From positions 62,001 to 126,000 of the forward strand of contig NZ_JACSZW010000011.1 of the NCBI RefSeq assembly GCF_014472395.1: a stretch of 64,000 bases of DNA, written 5' to 3'. Shown one piece after another: positions 8,775-17,730 of the stretch. The stretch's first letter is position 1. Every line of letters begins with the position of its first letter. Source of the DNA: Pedobacter sp. N36a. GTDB lineage: Bacteria > Bacteroidota > Bacteroidia > Sphingobacteriales > Sphingobacteriaceae. Below the pieces are notes generated by a model, which was not told where the DNA came from, did not search any database, and saw nothing but the letters and a program-made list of their open reading frames with translations. A program made the translations under genes and the position numbers.

Positions 8775-10085
8775 ATGATGAACACCGCTTATTTTAAAGA
8801 TCAATTTGAAGGTTTAGCCGATGACAGTTCTGCCGATACCATAAAGGAACTGAGTAAAGCTGCTTTTGAGTCCTATAATCATTCGGGATTGCCCAGCTCT
8901 AAACTGGAAGAATGGAAATACACGAACATCAGCAGTTTGTTTGATAAGAATTATCAGTTCTCAAAAAACAATTCGGAGGAAGAGCTCAGCTATACAAGCC
9001 TGAAAGCGCTCAATTTACCTGGGCAAAATGAAGCCAATGTGCTCTACTTCATTGATGGGCGATTTATGCCTGACTTATCAAAGATCCGTTCTTCGGAAAA
9101 AGAACTGGTTATTTTACCATTGGAAAAAGCAGCAGCCGGGCCTTATCAAAAGATCGTAAAAGAGCATTTAGGCAGCAGTAGTAAATACCTGAAAGATGGC
9201 CTTCATGCATTAAACACCGCATTTATACAGGAAGCAGTTTTCATTTATCTCCCTAAGGGGCAGCAATTGGAAATACCTTTGTACCTGCACCATGTTACTC
9301 ATGCCACTAAAGAAAATATTCTTTCCCAGCCGCGTAGTCTGATCTATTTAGCTGAAAACTCAAATTTACAACTTGTAGAAACCTATACTACACTAGGCAG
9401 TATGGACAGTTTCAATAATGAGGTGATAGAAATTGTATTAGAAGAGCATGCATTTCTAGCCTATTATAAACTTCAGAATGATGGTCCGAATGCCGCACAA
9501 GTGAGCAGTACACATATCCATCAAATCGGGAAAAGTTACGTACAGTCCTTAACGATTTCCCTGAATGGCGGGGTAATCCGCAATAACCTGAACCTTGTTT
9601 TAGATGCACCAGGGAATGAAACACACCTGTATGGCCTTTCTCTTTTGAAAGGAAACAGCCATGTAGATCACCATACTTTGGTGGACAATAAACAGCCAAA
9701 TTGTTTCAGTAATCAGCTTTACAAAGGAATTGCTAGCGATACTGCAACCGCAATTTTCAGTGGAAGAATCATTGTACAGCCTGATGCTCAAAAAACCAAT
9801 GCTTATCAATCCAGCAAGAATATCATTTTGTCTGACCAGGCCACGATAGATGCCAAGCCCCAGCTAGAGATCTTTGCCGATGATGTAAAGTGCTCCCATG
9901 GCTGTACCGTTGGTCAGCTAGATGAAGAAGCCATGTTCTATTTAAGAGCAAGGGGCATTCCTTTAAAATCTGCTGAGTCCTTATTATTACAGGCTTTTTC
10001 ATCCGATGTTTTGACCCAGATCAAGCTGGAGCCTTTACGCAAACACGTTGAACAATTAATTTCAGCTCATTTAGCCAGTTCATAA
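8775..10085 (+). CDS. sufD: Fe-S cluster assembly protein SufD
   Basis: 436 residues. SufD is the SufB paralogue in the scaffold complex and is linked to iron entry. Seen are the N-terminal helical part with LEEWKYTNI, a central beta-helix with ISLNGGVIRNNLNL, and the conserved C-terminal stretch CSHGCTVGQLDEEAMFYLRARGIP followed by the LLLQAF helix. Tandem ATGs at 8775 and 8778. The stop is one base before the ATG of sufS, so the two are probably translationally coupled. Confidence 0.96.
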   Translation: MMNTAYFKDQFEGLADDSSADTIKELSKAAFESYNHSGLPSSKLEEWKYTNISSLFDKNYQFSKNNSEEELSYTSLKALNLPGQNEANVLYFIDGRFMPDLSKIRSSEKELVILPLEKAAAGPYQKIVKEHLGSSSKYLKDGLHALNTAFIQEAVFIYLPKGQQLEIPLYLHHVTHATKENILSQPRSLIYLAENSNLQLVETYTTLGSMDSFNNEVIEIVLEEHAFLAYYKLQNDGPNAAQVSSTHIHQIGKSYVQSLTISLNGGVIRNNLNLVLDAPGNETHLYGLSLLKGNSHVDHHTLVDNKQPNCFSNQLYKGIASDTATAIFSGRIIVQPDAQKTNAYQSSKNIILSDQATIDAKPQLEIFADDVKCSHGCTVGQLDEEAMFYLRARGIPLKSAESLLLQAFSSDVLTQIKLEPLRKHVEQLISAHLASS

Positions 10086-10086
10086 A

Positions 10087-11394
10087 ATGAAAACGCCAGC
10101 CTTCAAATCTTCTTCATTAACCGATAATGATACCCCCACAGGTGAAAGTACCAATCTTGCCCAGCATAAACAAGAGTCTTTTGATGTAAAAGCGATCAGA
10201 GCACGATTTCCCATTCTAAGTAGAAGGGTAAATGAGAAAGATCTTATTTATTTCGATAATGCGGCAACTTCTCAAAAACCAACGGCCGTCATAGATTCGA
10301 TAAGCGACTATTACAGTCGCTACAACGCCAATATCCACCGCGGAATACATACGCTGGCAGAAGAAGCGACATTAGCTTATGAAGCCAGTCGATATGCCGT
10401 TCAGGAATTCATTGGAGCAGCAATGGTAGAAGAAATAGTTTTTACGCGGGGAACCACGGAAGCAATCAACCTAGTTGCCTATACCTGGGGTCGGCAAAAC
10501 ATCCATGCAGGAGATGAAATTTTAATTTCCGGAATGGAGCACCACTCCAATATTGTACCCTGGCAAATCCTTTGTCAGGAAAAGAATGCAGTTTTAAAGG
10601 TAATTCCTATATTGGATGATGGCACACTTTCCATAGCACAATATCAGCAGCTGCTTAGTGAAAAAACAAAAATAGTTGCCATTGTACAGGTATCAAATGC
10701 CTTGGGAACTGTAAATCCTGTGAAAGAAATGATTGCAATGGCGCATCAATTTGGAGCGAAGGTATTGGTAGACGGTGCCCAATCTGCAGTACATCTCGAC
10801 ATTGACGTGCTGGACCTCGACTGTGATTTCTTCGCTTTTTCCGGACATAAACTATACGCTCCTACTGGTATAGGAGTACTTTACGGAAAACAAGAGCTTT
10901 TGGAAACGATGCCTGTTTTTCAGGGTGGAGGGGAGATGATCAAAGAGGTGAGTTTTGAACACACTACTTATAATGACCTCCCCTATAAATATGAAGCCGG
11001 AACGCCAAATATTGCCGATACCATTGCCTTAAAAGCAGCTTTCGACTTTATTAAAAGCATAGGAAAAGATCAGATCAGAAAACATGAGCGTGAATTGCTT
11101 GTTTATGCGACGAGTCAGTTGGAAAACATCCCAGGTTTAGAGATCATCGGAAAAGCAAAAGAAAAAGTAAGTCTGGTTTCATTTATCATCAAAAACCTGC
11201 ACCCGCAAGACATTGGCATCTTACTGGACAACCTCGGAATAGCCGTAAGAACCGGGCACCACTGTACACAGCCACTGATGAAGCGATTCGGTATTCCTGG
11301 TACAGTAAGGGCCTCCTTTGCACTGTACAACACGAAAGAAGAAATCGATGTGCTGATTGCAGGAATTTATAAATCTATTAAAATGTTATCCTGA
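10087..11394 (+). CDS. sufS: Cysteine desulfurase SufS
   Basis: 435 residues, class V aminotransferase fold. It removes sulfur from cysteine (PLP-dependent) and passes the persulfide to SufE. The PLP lysine is K255 in SGHKLYAPTG; catalytic Cys is C393 in RTGHHCTQP. The start DNAATSQKP and YNANIHRGIH motifs are present. It has about 30 extra N-terminal residues (low complexity, rich in Ser/Thr) before FDVKAIRARFP; a later in-frame start is not obvious, so the extension may be real. Its TGA overlaps the ATG of sufE by one base. Confidence 0.96.
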   Translation: MKTPAFKSSSLTDNDTPTGESTNLAQHKQESFDVKAIRARFPILSRRVNEKDLIYFDNAATSQKPTAVIDSISDYYSRYNANIHRGIHTLAEEATLAYEASRYAVQEFIGAAMVEEIVFTRGTTEAINLVAYTWGRQNIHAGDEILISGMEHHSNIVPWQILCQEKNAVLKVIPILDDGTLSIAQYQQLLSEKTKIVAIVQVSNALGTVNPVKEMIAMAHQFGAKVLVDGAQSAVHLDIDVLDLDCDFFAFSGHKLYAPTGIGVLYGKQELLETMPVFQGGGEMIKEVSFEHTTYNDLPYKYEAGTPNIADTIALKAAFDFIKSIGKDQIRKHERELLVYATSQLENIPGLEIIGKAKEKVSLVSFIIKNLHPQDIGILLDNLGIAVRTGHHCTQPLMKRFGIPGTVRASFALYNTKEEIDVLIAGIYKSIKMLS

Positions 11395-11837
11395 TGAATC
11401 AAAAGAGCATATCCGAAATAGAAGAAGAAATTATCTCTGATTTTTCCATGTTTGACAGCTGGGAAGACAAATACGAATACCTGATTGATTTGGGAAAACA
11501 ATTGCCGGAATTAGAGGAAACTTTTAAAACTACCGATCACAAAATAAAAGGTTGTCAATCGAGCGTATGGCTCATTGCTTCCTATCAGGATGGTCAGGTG
11601 TTTTTCAAAGCAGATAGCGATGCGATGATTGTGAAAGGTTTAGTGAGCATGCTGATTAAAGTACTGTCCGGGCAACCTCCTAAAGCCATCCTGGAGGCCA
11701 AGCTGGAATTTATCAAAGAGATTGGCATGTTCAGCCATCTGGCACAAACCAGATCTAACGGATTACTAGCAATGATCAAACAAATGAAAAATTATGCATT
11801 GGCTTTTCAATCTATTGAAGAGCTTGAAAATAAATAG
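11394..11837 (+). CDS. sufE: Sulfur acceptor protein SufE
   Basis: 147 residues. SufE takes persulfide sulfur from SufS and hands it to SufB. The acceptor cysteine is C54 in DHKIKGCQSSVWL. The rest fits the SufE fold, with the FFKADSDAMIVKGL block and a LSQTRSNGL-like segment (LAQTRSNGL). Start codon overlaps the sufS stop; next gene follows after 3 nt. Confidence 0.95.
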   Translation: MNQKSISEIEEEIISDFSMFDSWEDKYEYLIDLGKQLPELEETFKTTDHKIKGCQSSVWLIASYQDGQVFFKADSDAMIVKGLVSMLIKVLSGQPPKAILEAKLEFIKEIGMFSHLAQTRSNGLLAMIKQMKNYALAFQSIEELENK

Positions 11838-11840
11838 CTC

Positions 11841-12155
11841 ATGGATCAGGAAGAATTGAAACAAAAAGTGATTGACTGCTTGCAGACCATATACGACCCA
11901 GAGATACCGGTTAGCATTTATGAGTTGGGCCTTATTTATGAAACAATGGTGATGGCTCCATTCAATAATGTACAAATCGTGATGACACTTACTGCCCCTG
12001 GCTGCCCTGCGGCACAAAGTATTCCGCTGGAAGTAGAGGAAAAAGTGAAAAAGATTGAAGGGGTTAATGAAGTCTCCGTTGTGGTGACTTGGGACCCACC
12101 CTGGAATAGGGATATGATGTCGGAAACCGCCAGATTTGAACTGGGAATGATGTAG
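11841..12155 (+). CDS. SUF-associated MIP18/DUF59 family protein
   Basis: 104 residues. Single DUF59 (MIP18) domain with DPEIPVSIYELGLIY near the start, the TAPGCPAAQSIP block carrying the family cysteine, and WDPPWNRDMMSE at the end. Members of this family (SufT, Cia2) help cluster maturation or transfer to target proteins. Here it closes the suf operon, 3 nt after sufE, which supports the role. The exact step is not known from sequence. Confidence 0.9.
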   Translation: MDQEELKQKVIDCLQTIYDPEIPVSIYELGLIYETMVMAPFNNVQIVMTLTAPGCPAAQSIPLEVEEKVKKIEGVNEVSVVVTWDPPWNRDMMSETARFELGMM

Positions 12156-12258
12156 CAGATCTATTGAAAAACCCTAAAAATAAAATAGTTGAAATAAATA
12201 CTACTAATTTAGTATACTTTATTTATATTTACCGCTGTCAGCGTTTCAGACTATAAAA

Positions 12259-12329
12259 AGTCATGTGGCCGAGTGGTTAGGTATGGGTCTGCAAAACCTT
12301 TTACGGCGGTTCGAATCCGCCCATGACGT
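12259..12329 (+). tRNA. tRNA-Cys(GCA), with irregular stems
   Basis: 71 nt, loop CTGCAAA with anticodon GCA. D-arm GCC/GGT, T-stem GGCGG/CCGCC, discriminator T as usual for tRNA-Cys. Acceptor pairs only over six positions (GTCATG/CATGAC); the first pair would be A-G. The anticodon stem TGGGT/ACCTT has a T-T mismatch and a G-T pair. Still folds as a tRNA. A TATATTTA box lies at 12224-12231. Confidence 0.85.
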
Positions 12330-12336
12330 CTTTAAA

Positions 12337-12363
12337 AGCTTGCCTATCGGCAGGCTTTTTTTA
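12337..12363 (+). terminator. Terminator of tRNA-Cys
   Basis: Stem AGCTTGCC/GGCAGGCT (one T-G pair), 4-nt loop, then a run of eight T. Confidence 0.88.
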
Positions 12364-12364
12364 T

Positions 12365-12419
12365 TTCCATAAAAAAAGACAAAAAGAAACGGGGATATAG
12401 CTTCCAGCCACATCCCCGT
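12365..12419 (-). terminator. Terminator of the minus-strand VOC/propeller/DUF2147 run
   Basis: Stem ACGGGGAT/ATCCCCGT (12389-12396 and 12412-12419), read on the minus strand and followed by TTTCTTTTTGTCTTTTTTT. Confidence 0.75.
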
Positions 12420-12488
12420 CATCTAAATTAACGCTCTCCAATATAAGACGACTAAATCATCCAATTATTGTATGCAGCGTAAAAAATA

Positions 12489-12872
12489 TTATTGCTCATA
12501 GAACTCTACAGGTAGTAAATCAGGATCTGCAATAAAAGTAAATCGCTTACCGGTAAATTCGTCTACTCTAATGGGCTCTGGTTCTACTCCTTTTTCCTTT
12601 AACCTCTTAATTACTATTTCCAAATCCTCGACTTGGAAAGCCAGATGTCTTAAACCTACAGATTCCGGTCTGGAAGGACGAGCAGGCGGATTTGGAAAAG
12701 AGAAAAGCTCTATCACATACTCCCCATTCAGCGCAAGGTCTAGCTTAAAAGAATCTCTTTCCGCTCTATATACCTCCCGAATAATAGTCAAACCCAATAC
12801 ATTCGTATAAAAATTCTTAGAAACATTATAATCGCTGCAAATAATTGCAACATGGTGAACTTTATTTAACAT
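12489..12872 (-). CDS. VOC family protein (glyoxalase-like, YaeR-type)
   Basis: 127 residues forming one vicinal-oxygen-chelate domain pair. The start HHVAIICSDYNVSKNFYTNVLG carries the first metal-ligand His, VIELF a Glu, LRHLAFQV the second His, and PVEFYEQ at the C terminus a Glu, the four-ligand pattern of metal-dependent VOC enzymes such as glyoxalase I and YaeR. Substrate unknown. It is the last gene of a three-gene run, 4 nt after the beta-propeller gene, and ends before a terminator. Confidence 0.85.
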   Translation of the reverse strand: MLNKVHHVAIICSDYNVSKNFYTNVLGLTIIREVYRAERDSFKLDLALNGEYVIELFSFPNPPARPSRPESVGLRHLAFQVEDLEIVIKRLKEKGVEPEPIRVDEFTGKRFTFIADPDLLPVEFYEQ

Positions 12873-12876
12873 AGCA

Positions 12877-13899
12877 TTACTTTGTAGTAATGGTTAACTG
12901 ATAAATCTGTCCTTTATTACCTGCTAACAGAATTAAATGACCATCTTTTGATTTTTGAATCACGTTCATGCTTACCACAGAAATATTATACCAGTTCCTG
13001 CCCCCATCTGAAGAAACATCTGTTCCTGAACTGCCAGTAGCAACCAATGTTTTATCGGTAATATAGGTAACCCCAGAACGATAGCCATCTACCGGTTTGG
13101 CTGGTTTTATCCAGGTTTTACCGCCATTGCTGCTGAGTAAAACATTGTTTTCATTTTCTTTGTCTTTCAGGTAATCTCCACCCACAATTACGCCATGATC
13201 ATCATCATAAAAATCCATAGAAAAGGGGCCGGTACTGCTTTCTCCTTGAAGAATCGGGCATTCAAAAACTTGCCAGGTAGAGCCAAAATTACTGGAATAG
13301 TAAATATTAGAGACTTTACCTCCTGTAGCGATCCATACTTTTCCATTACCGAGGGTCTTGATTGTGGTTCCGCTGGCAGCAAAAGCAGCTTCGCCTAGTC
13401 CCATTTTGGCTTGCAGATTTTCTGAAATATCATTCCAGGAAACCCCGCCATCAATCGTCCTCAGCAACTGCATCTTACTATTGATGGGATCACCAAATAC
13501 GATCCCACGCTGGTCATTCCAAAATCCCATACCATCTAGGAATATGGCAGAATCGACGTTTTTATAGCGTTCAGTCCAGGTTTTACCTCCATCAGTAGTT
13601 TGTAAAATATAAGCTGGAGCGCCTGCATTTACGACAATTGCTTTATCGGCATCAAACGCTTCAATATCTCTAAAGTCAAGCTTTTCGTGACCTTCAGGTT
13701 TGATCCATTGCCAGGTTTTACCGGCATCAATTGTTTTACCAATATGGCCATTACTGCCACTTACCCAGGCCACTTGATCTGAAACCACACTCATTCCCCG
13801 CAGACTGGTATGCTCACCTGATGTCAATGGAATCAGGTCGTAAGTTTGTGAAAATGAGTATAGAGGAAAAAATAATAAACAAAAAATAAGTCTGCTCAT
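12877..13899 (-). CDS. Secreted YCF48/BNR-like beta-propeller protein
   Basis: 340 residues with a signal peptide (1-17, SFS-Q). Repeated Asp-box-like motifs (DAGKTWQW, DGGKTWTERY, DGGVSWND, FGSTWQVF, NGGKTWIKP, DGGRNWYNI) indicate a beta-propeller of the YCF48/sialidase-repeat type. Members act as periplasmic assembly or binding proteins; no sialidase catalytic Arg triad was recognised, so I do not call it an enzyme. Its start directly abuts the stop of the DUF2147 gene, so both are one transcript. Confidence 0.8.
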   Translation of the reverse strand: MSRLIFCLLFFPLYSFSQTYDLIPLTSGEHTSLRGMSVVSDQVAWVSGSNGHIGKTIDAGKTWQWIKPEGHEKLDFRDIEAFDADKAIVVNAGAPAYILQTTDGGKTWTERYKNVDSAIFLDGMGFWNDQRGIVFGDPINSKMQLLRTIDGGVSWNDISENLQAKMGLGEAAFAASGTTIKTLGNGKVWIATGGKVSNIYYSSNFGSTWQVFECPILQGESSTGPFSMDFYDDDHGVIVGGDYLKDKENENNVLLSSNGGKTWIKPAKPVDGYRSGVTYITDKTLVATGSSGTDVSSDGGRNWYNISVVSMNVIQKSKDGHLILLAGNKGQIYQLTITTK

Positions 13900-14331
13900 C
13901 TATTTAAATCTTTTCCAAACATCAGTCCTACCAATCAGTGAGAATCCGATATAACCTCTAACATTCAAATCACCATTGTTTTTCAAGCTCATATTACAGC
14001 TATAAGTTTTTCCTACTTTCGGGTCATAGATGGTCCCATCTACCCATTTACCATTATCGTAAGCAAAGCCCTTTAGCATTTCAAGACCTAATATTGGTCT
14101 GGATTTTAAATTGTCAGCAGGATTTTTCACGTCTAGTTTAGGATTGCCTTTTTCGTCTTTTGGTTCCTTTAACCAAACAATTTTACCAAAGAATCGATCT
14201 CCTTTTTTTTGAATCTCAATGTGTGCTTCACCAGAAGAATTAACCCATTGCCCCAAAACAGCATCGCTCGTTTGAGAAAATCCGGAAAATGAAATTGCAG
14301 TGAATAGAAGTAACAGCGAAATGTATCTCAT
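13900..14331 (-). CDS. DUF2147 secreted protein
   Basis: 143 residues, signal peptide 1-19 (SGFSQ). The rest matches the DUF2147 pattern: GQWVNSSGEAHIEI at the start, FFGKIVWLKEP in the middle, LKGFAYDNGKWVDGTIYDPKVGKTY, and the C-terminal LNVRGYIGFSLIGRTDVWKR. Such proteins are small periplasmic beta-barrels of unknown role. First gene of the run continuing with the propeller and VOC genes. Confidence 0.85.
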   Translation of the reverse strand: MRYISLLLLFTAISFSGFSQTSDAVLGQWVNSSGEAHIEIQKKGDRFFGKIVWLKEPKDEKGNPKLDVKNPADNLKSRPILGLEMLKGFAYDNGKWVDGTIYDPKVGKTYSCNMSLKNNGDLNVRGYIGFSLIGRTDVWKRFK

Positions 14332-14411
14332 ATTTCTTATTTTAAATGTACCTAAAGTTACTAAATAGCCCCTAGATTAATGAAAGAACAGAAAAATTAA
14401 CGCTTTGTTTG

Positions 14412-16148
14412 CTATCCAGGTTTTTGATAAGGAATCGCGAATTTAAAATGACATCCTTTCCCAGCCTCACTCTCCACACTGATCTGCCCATTTTGAAGCT
14501 CGATCAACTGTTTACAGATGTAAAGCCCCAATCCAGTTCCAGGTTTCCCTGCAGATCTGTTGGCCTGATAATACCTCGTAAAAAGTTTTCCCTGCTGATC
14601 TTTAGGAATACCAATTCCGGTATCAATGATACTGACATTCAACTGCATTTGCTGCTCATTCAGTTCAGAGAGGTCCACTTTGACCACAACCCCACCATGA
14701 TCAGTATACTTTACTGCATTGCTCAGCAGATTGATCATGATTTGCTTTAAGCGGAAAGGATCACCTTTGACCATGGCTTCTTCTGCTCCGCTAAACTCGG
14801 CAGTTAAAGAAATCTGTTTCCTTTCTGCAATGAAAGTCATTGCGGCAATCGTCTCTTTAATCTCTACGGAAGGCTGAAAAGAAACAATATTCAAAGCTGT
14901 CTCTTTTTGATGATCAATTTTACTGACATCAAGGATATCATTGATGGTATTCATCAGCATGCTTGATGATAAGTTGATGGAATTGAGTTTCTTTTTTTGA
15001 TCATCATTAAGCGGACTCCGGTTCAGGAGATAAATTAAACCAGTAATGGTGGTCAATGGGTTTCTAATCTCATGACTCATAATAGCGAGCATCTCCGATT
15101 TTTGTTCTGCCAATGCCACGGCACGCTCGTTTTCACGAATGTAATTGTCTTCAGATTTTCCAGCTTTACGGATATAAATAATCAGCAAAACAATAAAAAT
15201 CAAGACCATTACTACTGCTACCCCTGTAAAGCTATTCATATCATTGGTAGCCGATTGATATTGATTGAGCATTTCTGATCTCGCTCTTTCCCAATCGCTC
15301 AAATGAATATCTTTCAGCTCCTGAACCAATTGGTGTAGTTGAATCACGAGACTAAGATTTGCTGAGATGAGCTGTTGGTTAGATTTCGCTAATCGTCCGT
15401 TTTCTTCATTGAGTTTACGTAGAATATCTCCCTGAGAATGGTTCTGTTTTCTAAGTACAGATCGGTTTACTGAATCTCGGATCTGCTTTTCACGATTTAC
15501 GGTCACCACTTTAACAGATTGCGAATTTTCCTGCTTGTTTTCTATAGCATCCTGCAGACGCTTAAAAAGCCCTTTTTTCTTAGCTTCAGGCCTAATGACA
15601 CGTACAGAAGTATCTGCCTTTCCAGTACTACTTTTTACAGTAGTATTGAACTTATACTTTTCAACAATGTCTTTTGAGGGTTGCCCGCCAATACTTTGAA
15701 TATTCGTGATTCTTAGTAAAGAATCAAAATTATGTTTGAGGCTAAAAATTTCATTAGAGATCAAGAGCTTATCATCAAATGCTTTTCCAAGCTGCGCTTT
15801 ATTCGCGGATAACATTCTTGTACTGTCTAGGTCATACTTTTTCAAGATAACTTCGATCTGGTTAAATGTTCGGGTCAGTTTAGTTTTATAATCTTCCAGC
15901 TTCTGACTCTCTCCATATAAGATGGCTTGCTGGAAATCACTTTCAGCACCGTTTAAGTCGAGCAGAATATTACTAATCTCCTGATTCTGTGCATGTCCAC
16001 GCAATTGCTCTGCGAGTGTGTCTAATTTTTTAAAAATAGAATGCCTCAGCAATAAAGATCCTGCGGCTATTAAAAAAGTGAAAGCGAGAAATAAAACGAA
16101 GAGTTTACGCAGATTATTAGACGTTTCACCTGATTTGTTAACGAGCAT
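14412..16148 (-). CDS. Membrane sensor histidine kinase (orphan)
   Basis: 578 residues. TM1 about 14-34, a large extracytoplasmic region of about 270 residues that is mostly helical or coiled-coil with a basic stretch (KKKGLFKRLQ), TM2 about 309-328, then HisKA with MSHEIRNP (phospho-acceptor H359) and an HATPase domain with N-box NLLSNAVKYTDHGG, DTGIGIP and GTGLGLYICKQL. It transmits an envelope signal by autophosphorylation. No response regulator is adjacent, so the partner must be elsewhere. Monocistronic between DUF2147 and a small secreted protein. Confidence 0.9.
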   Translation of the reverse strand: MLVNKSGETSNNLRKLFVLFLAFTFLIAAGSLLLRHSIFKKLDTLAEQLRGHAQNQEISNILLDLNGAESDFQQAILYGESQKLEDYKTKLTRTFNQIEVILKKYDLDSTRMLSANKAQLGKAFDDKLLISNEIFSLKHNFDSLLRITNIQSIGGQPSKDIVEKYKFNTTVKSSTGKADTSVRVIRPEAKKKGLFKRLQDAIENKQENSQSVKVVTVNREKQIRDSVNRSVLRKQNHSQGDILRKLNEENGRLAKSNQQLISANLSLVIQLHQLVQELKDIHLSDWERARSEMLNQYQSATNDMNSFTGVAVVMVLIFIVLLIIYIRKAGKSEDNYIRENERAVALAEQKSEMLAIMSHEIRNPLTTITGLIYLLNRSPLNDDQKKKLNSINLSSSMLMNTINDILDVSKIDHQKETALNIVSFQPSVEIKETIAAMTFIAERKQISLTAEFSGAEEAMVKGDPFRLKQIMINLLSNAVKYTDHGGVVVKVDLSELNEQQMQLNVSIIDTGIGIPKDQQGKLFTRYYQANRSAGKPGTGLGLYICKQLIELQNGQISVESEAGKGCHFKFAIPYQKPG

Positions 16149-16295
16149 AGTATGATGTAATGTTTCCTCCTAAATTTTTTATAAGAGTGCAAATTTATCA
16201 ATATTTATCCGCTATAATAGAAGAAAGAACAGTAAATCAAGCAAATAAGTACGATAAATTTTAACCTGGTTTAGCTAAAATCCTTTTTCTGGTCA

Positions 16296-16841
16296 TCAGC
16301 GAAGTGATACATTAAGTGCGATAGCTTCCTTATTCTGCGAGGCTAATCTAATTTTTGATCTTTGATAAACTTCTTTAAGGCGTTTTAGGTCTTGTTTCAT
16401 CTCTTTTCGAGCCACACTACGGTCGGAAGCATTGTCAAACTCCATACTTTTAAATACTTCTATGATTTCTTTACGCTCTAATTCATAGTCTGATTTATCC
16501 AATGCAGCATCCATCTCAGTAGAAAAAGCCTCACTTTCTACGGCAAATTTAGACAGGGAGGCTGCATCAATCAAACCGCCGTTACCAGGCATCACCGACC
16601 TCATTTGCTGGATCATGATTTTGGCCAGATCCTTCGGCATTTGCTTTTTAAGCTGTCTTTCCATTTTAGCCCATTCTTTAGCACTGGGTTCTTTTTTTAT
16701 CGTATCCACAGCAGGGATCGAGGCATCAATTGTATAAATCTTAATTTTTACAGTTGCTATCGGATGACTTTCCACAGCATGAAGCAGGTTAAAGGGCAGT
16801 AATGCCAGCATTGTAATGAGTAATCTTTTCATAAAAGTCAT
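16296..16841 (-). CDS. Small secreted protein of unknown function
   Basis: 181 residues from the first ATG; the second ATG (16832, MKRLLITML) gives a more regular signal peptide ending at LLHA. The mature part is charged and helical, with many Lys/Glu (KEWAKMERQLKKQMPKDLAK, KEMKQDLKRLKEVYQRSK). I do not recognise a family. No neighbour suggests a role: it lies alone between a histidine kinase and the divergent idi. Confidence 0.6.
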   Translation of the reverse strand: MTFMKRLLITMLALLPFNLLHAVESHPIATVKIKIYTIDASIPAVDTIKKEPSAKEWAKMERQLKKQMPKDLAKIMIQQMRSVMPGNGGLIDAASLSKFAVESEAFSTEMDAALDKSDYELERKEIIEVFKSMEFDNASDRSVARKEMKQDLKRLKEVYQRSKIRLASQNKEAIALNVSLR

Positions 16842-17023
16842 TTAAATGTAAACTAATATAATCATTTAAATAAAGATTAATGCAAAGAAAAAAGATGAAA
16901 TCAGTACACATTGATCAAAGTCCTTAGAAAAAATTATTCATTTACTGCTTTCATTAAGAAAAATGCTGACCTTTGTGTCTACCCATTTTGAGGTACACAA
17001 AACTGCAGCTTACAGAAAAAAAG

Positions 17024-17560
17024 ATGAATTTGATGAGAGAAGAAGAAGTGATCCTAGTTGATAAAAATGACAATCCAATAGGTACAATGCCAAAATTAGA
17101 GGCGCACCTTGAAGGCGAACTTCACAGGGCATTCTCTGTATTTATATTTAACAGCGCTGGAGCACTCTTATTGCAGCAACGTGCACTTGACAAATACCAT
17201 TCTGCAGGAAAATGGACCAATACCTGCTGTAGTCACCCTAGGCCTGGAGAACTTACTGCCGATGCTGCGAAAAGAAGGTTAAAAGAAGAAATGGGTATGG
17301 AATGTGAATTAAGACCTATTTTTAGTTTCTCTTATCGTGCTGAAGTCGAAAATGGACTAGTGGAGAACGAATATGACCACGTTTATTTTGGCAGCAGCGA
17401 TACCCTTCCGATTCCAAACCCTTTGGAAGTGGCAGACTTTAAGTACATCAGCATGGAGGCGCTAGAGCTAGATTTACAAAACAATAAGGGCAACTATACG
17501 GAATGGCTAAAAATATGCTTTGATCAAGTGTTGCGACAATACCGTAAAATGTCTGTATAG
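17024..17560 (+). CDS. idi: Isopentenyl-diphosphate delta-isomerase, type I
   Basis: 178 residues from ATG 17024 (an upstream TTG at 16973 is in frame but falls on a promoter-like GACCTTTG and would be unusual). Nudix-fold enzyme that interconverts IPP and DMAPP for isoprenoid synthesis. Motifs: HRAFSVFIF, the active-site cysteine in TNTCCSHPRPGE, EEMGMECE, and the catalytic glutamate region VENEYDHVYF. Length is usual for type I enzymes. Stands alone. Confidence 0.95.
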   Translation: MNLMREEEVILVDKNDNPIGTMPKLEAHLEGELHRAFSVFIFNSAGALLLQQRALDKYHSAGKWTNTCCSHPRPGELTADAAKRRLKEEMGMECELRPIFSFSYRAEVENGLVENEYDHVYFGSSDTLPIPNPLEVADFKYISMEALELDLQNNKGNYTEWLKICFDQVLRQYRKMSV

Positions 17561-17681
17561 AATTATCCAAAACAAAGCCCAGAGCAAACCGGGTACGCTT
17601 CCTGTATGCAGGTCGTAATTTATTGCAATGAGTTTCTCCCTAGTAGAGAACTGCCCATAACTGACTCCTTTTTGCGTGTAT

Positions 17682-17714
17682 AAAAAAAGCGCCCTGATTT
17701 TCATCAGGACGCTT
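17682..17714 (-). terminator. Terminator of icd
   Basis: On the minus strand a 12-bp stem AAGCGTCCTGAT/ATCAGGGCGCTT (one T-G pair) with a GAAA loop, followed by TTTTTTT. Confidence 0.9.
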
Positions 17715-17730
17715 ATGTGATTCAATTAGC

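Noticed and set aside
16973..17023. TTG start adding 17 residues to idi
   Set aside because: It falls on a promoter-like box and the added residues are not conserved in the enzyme; ATG 17024 is preferred.
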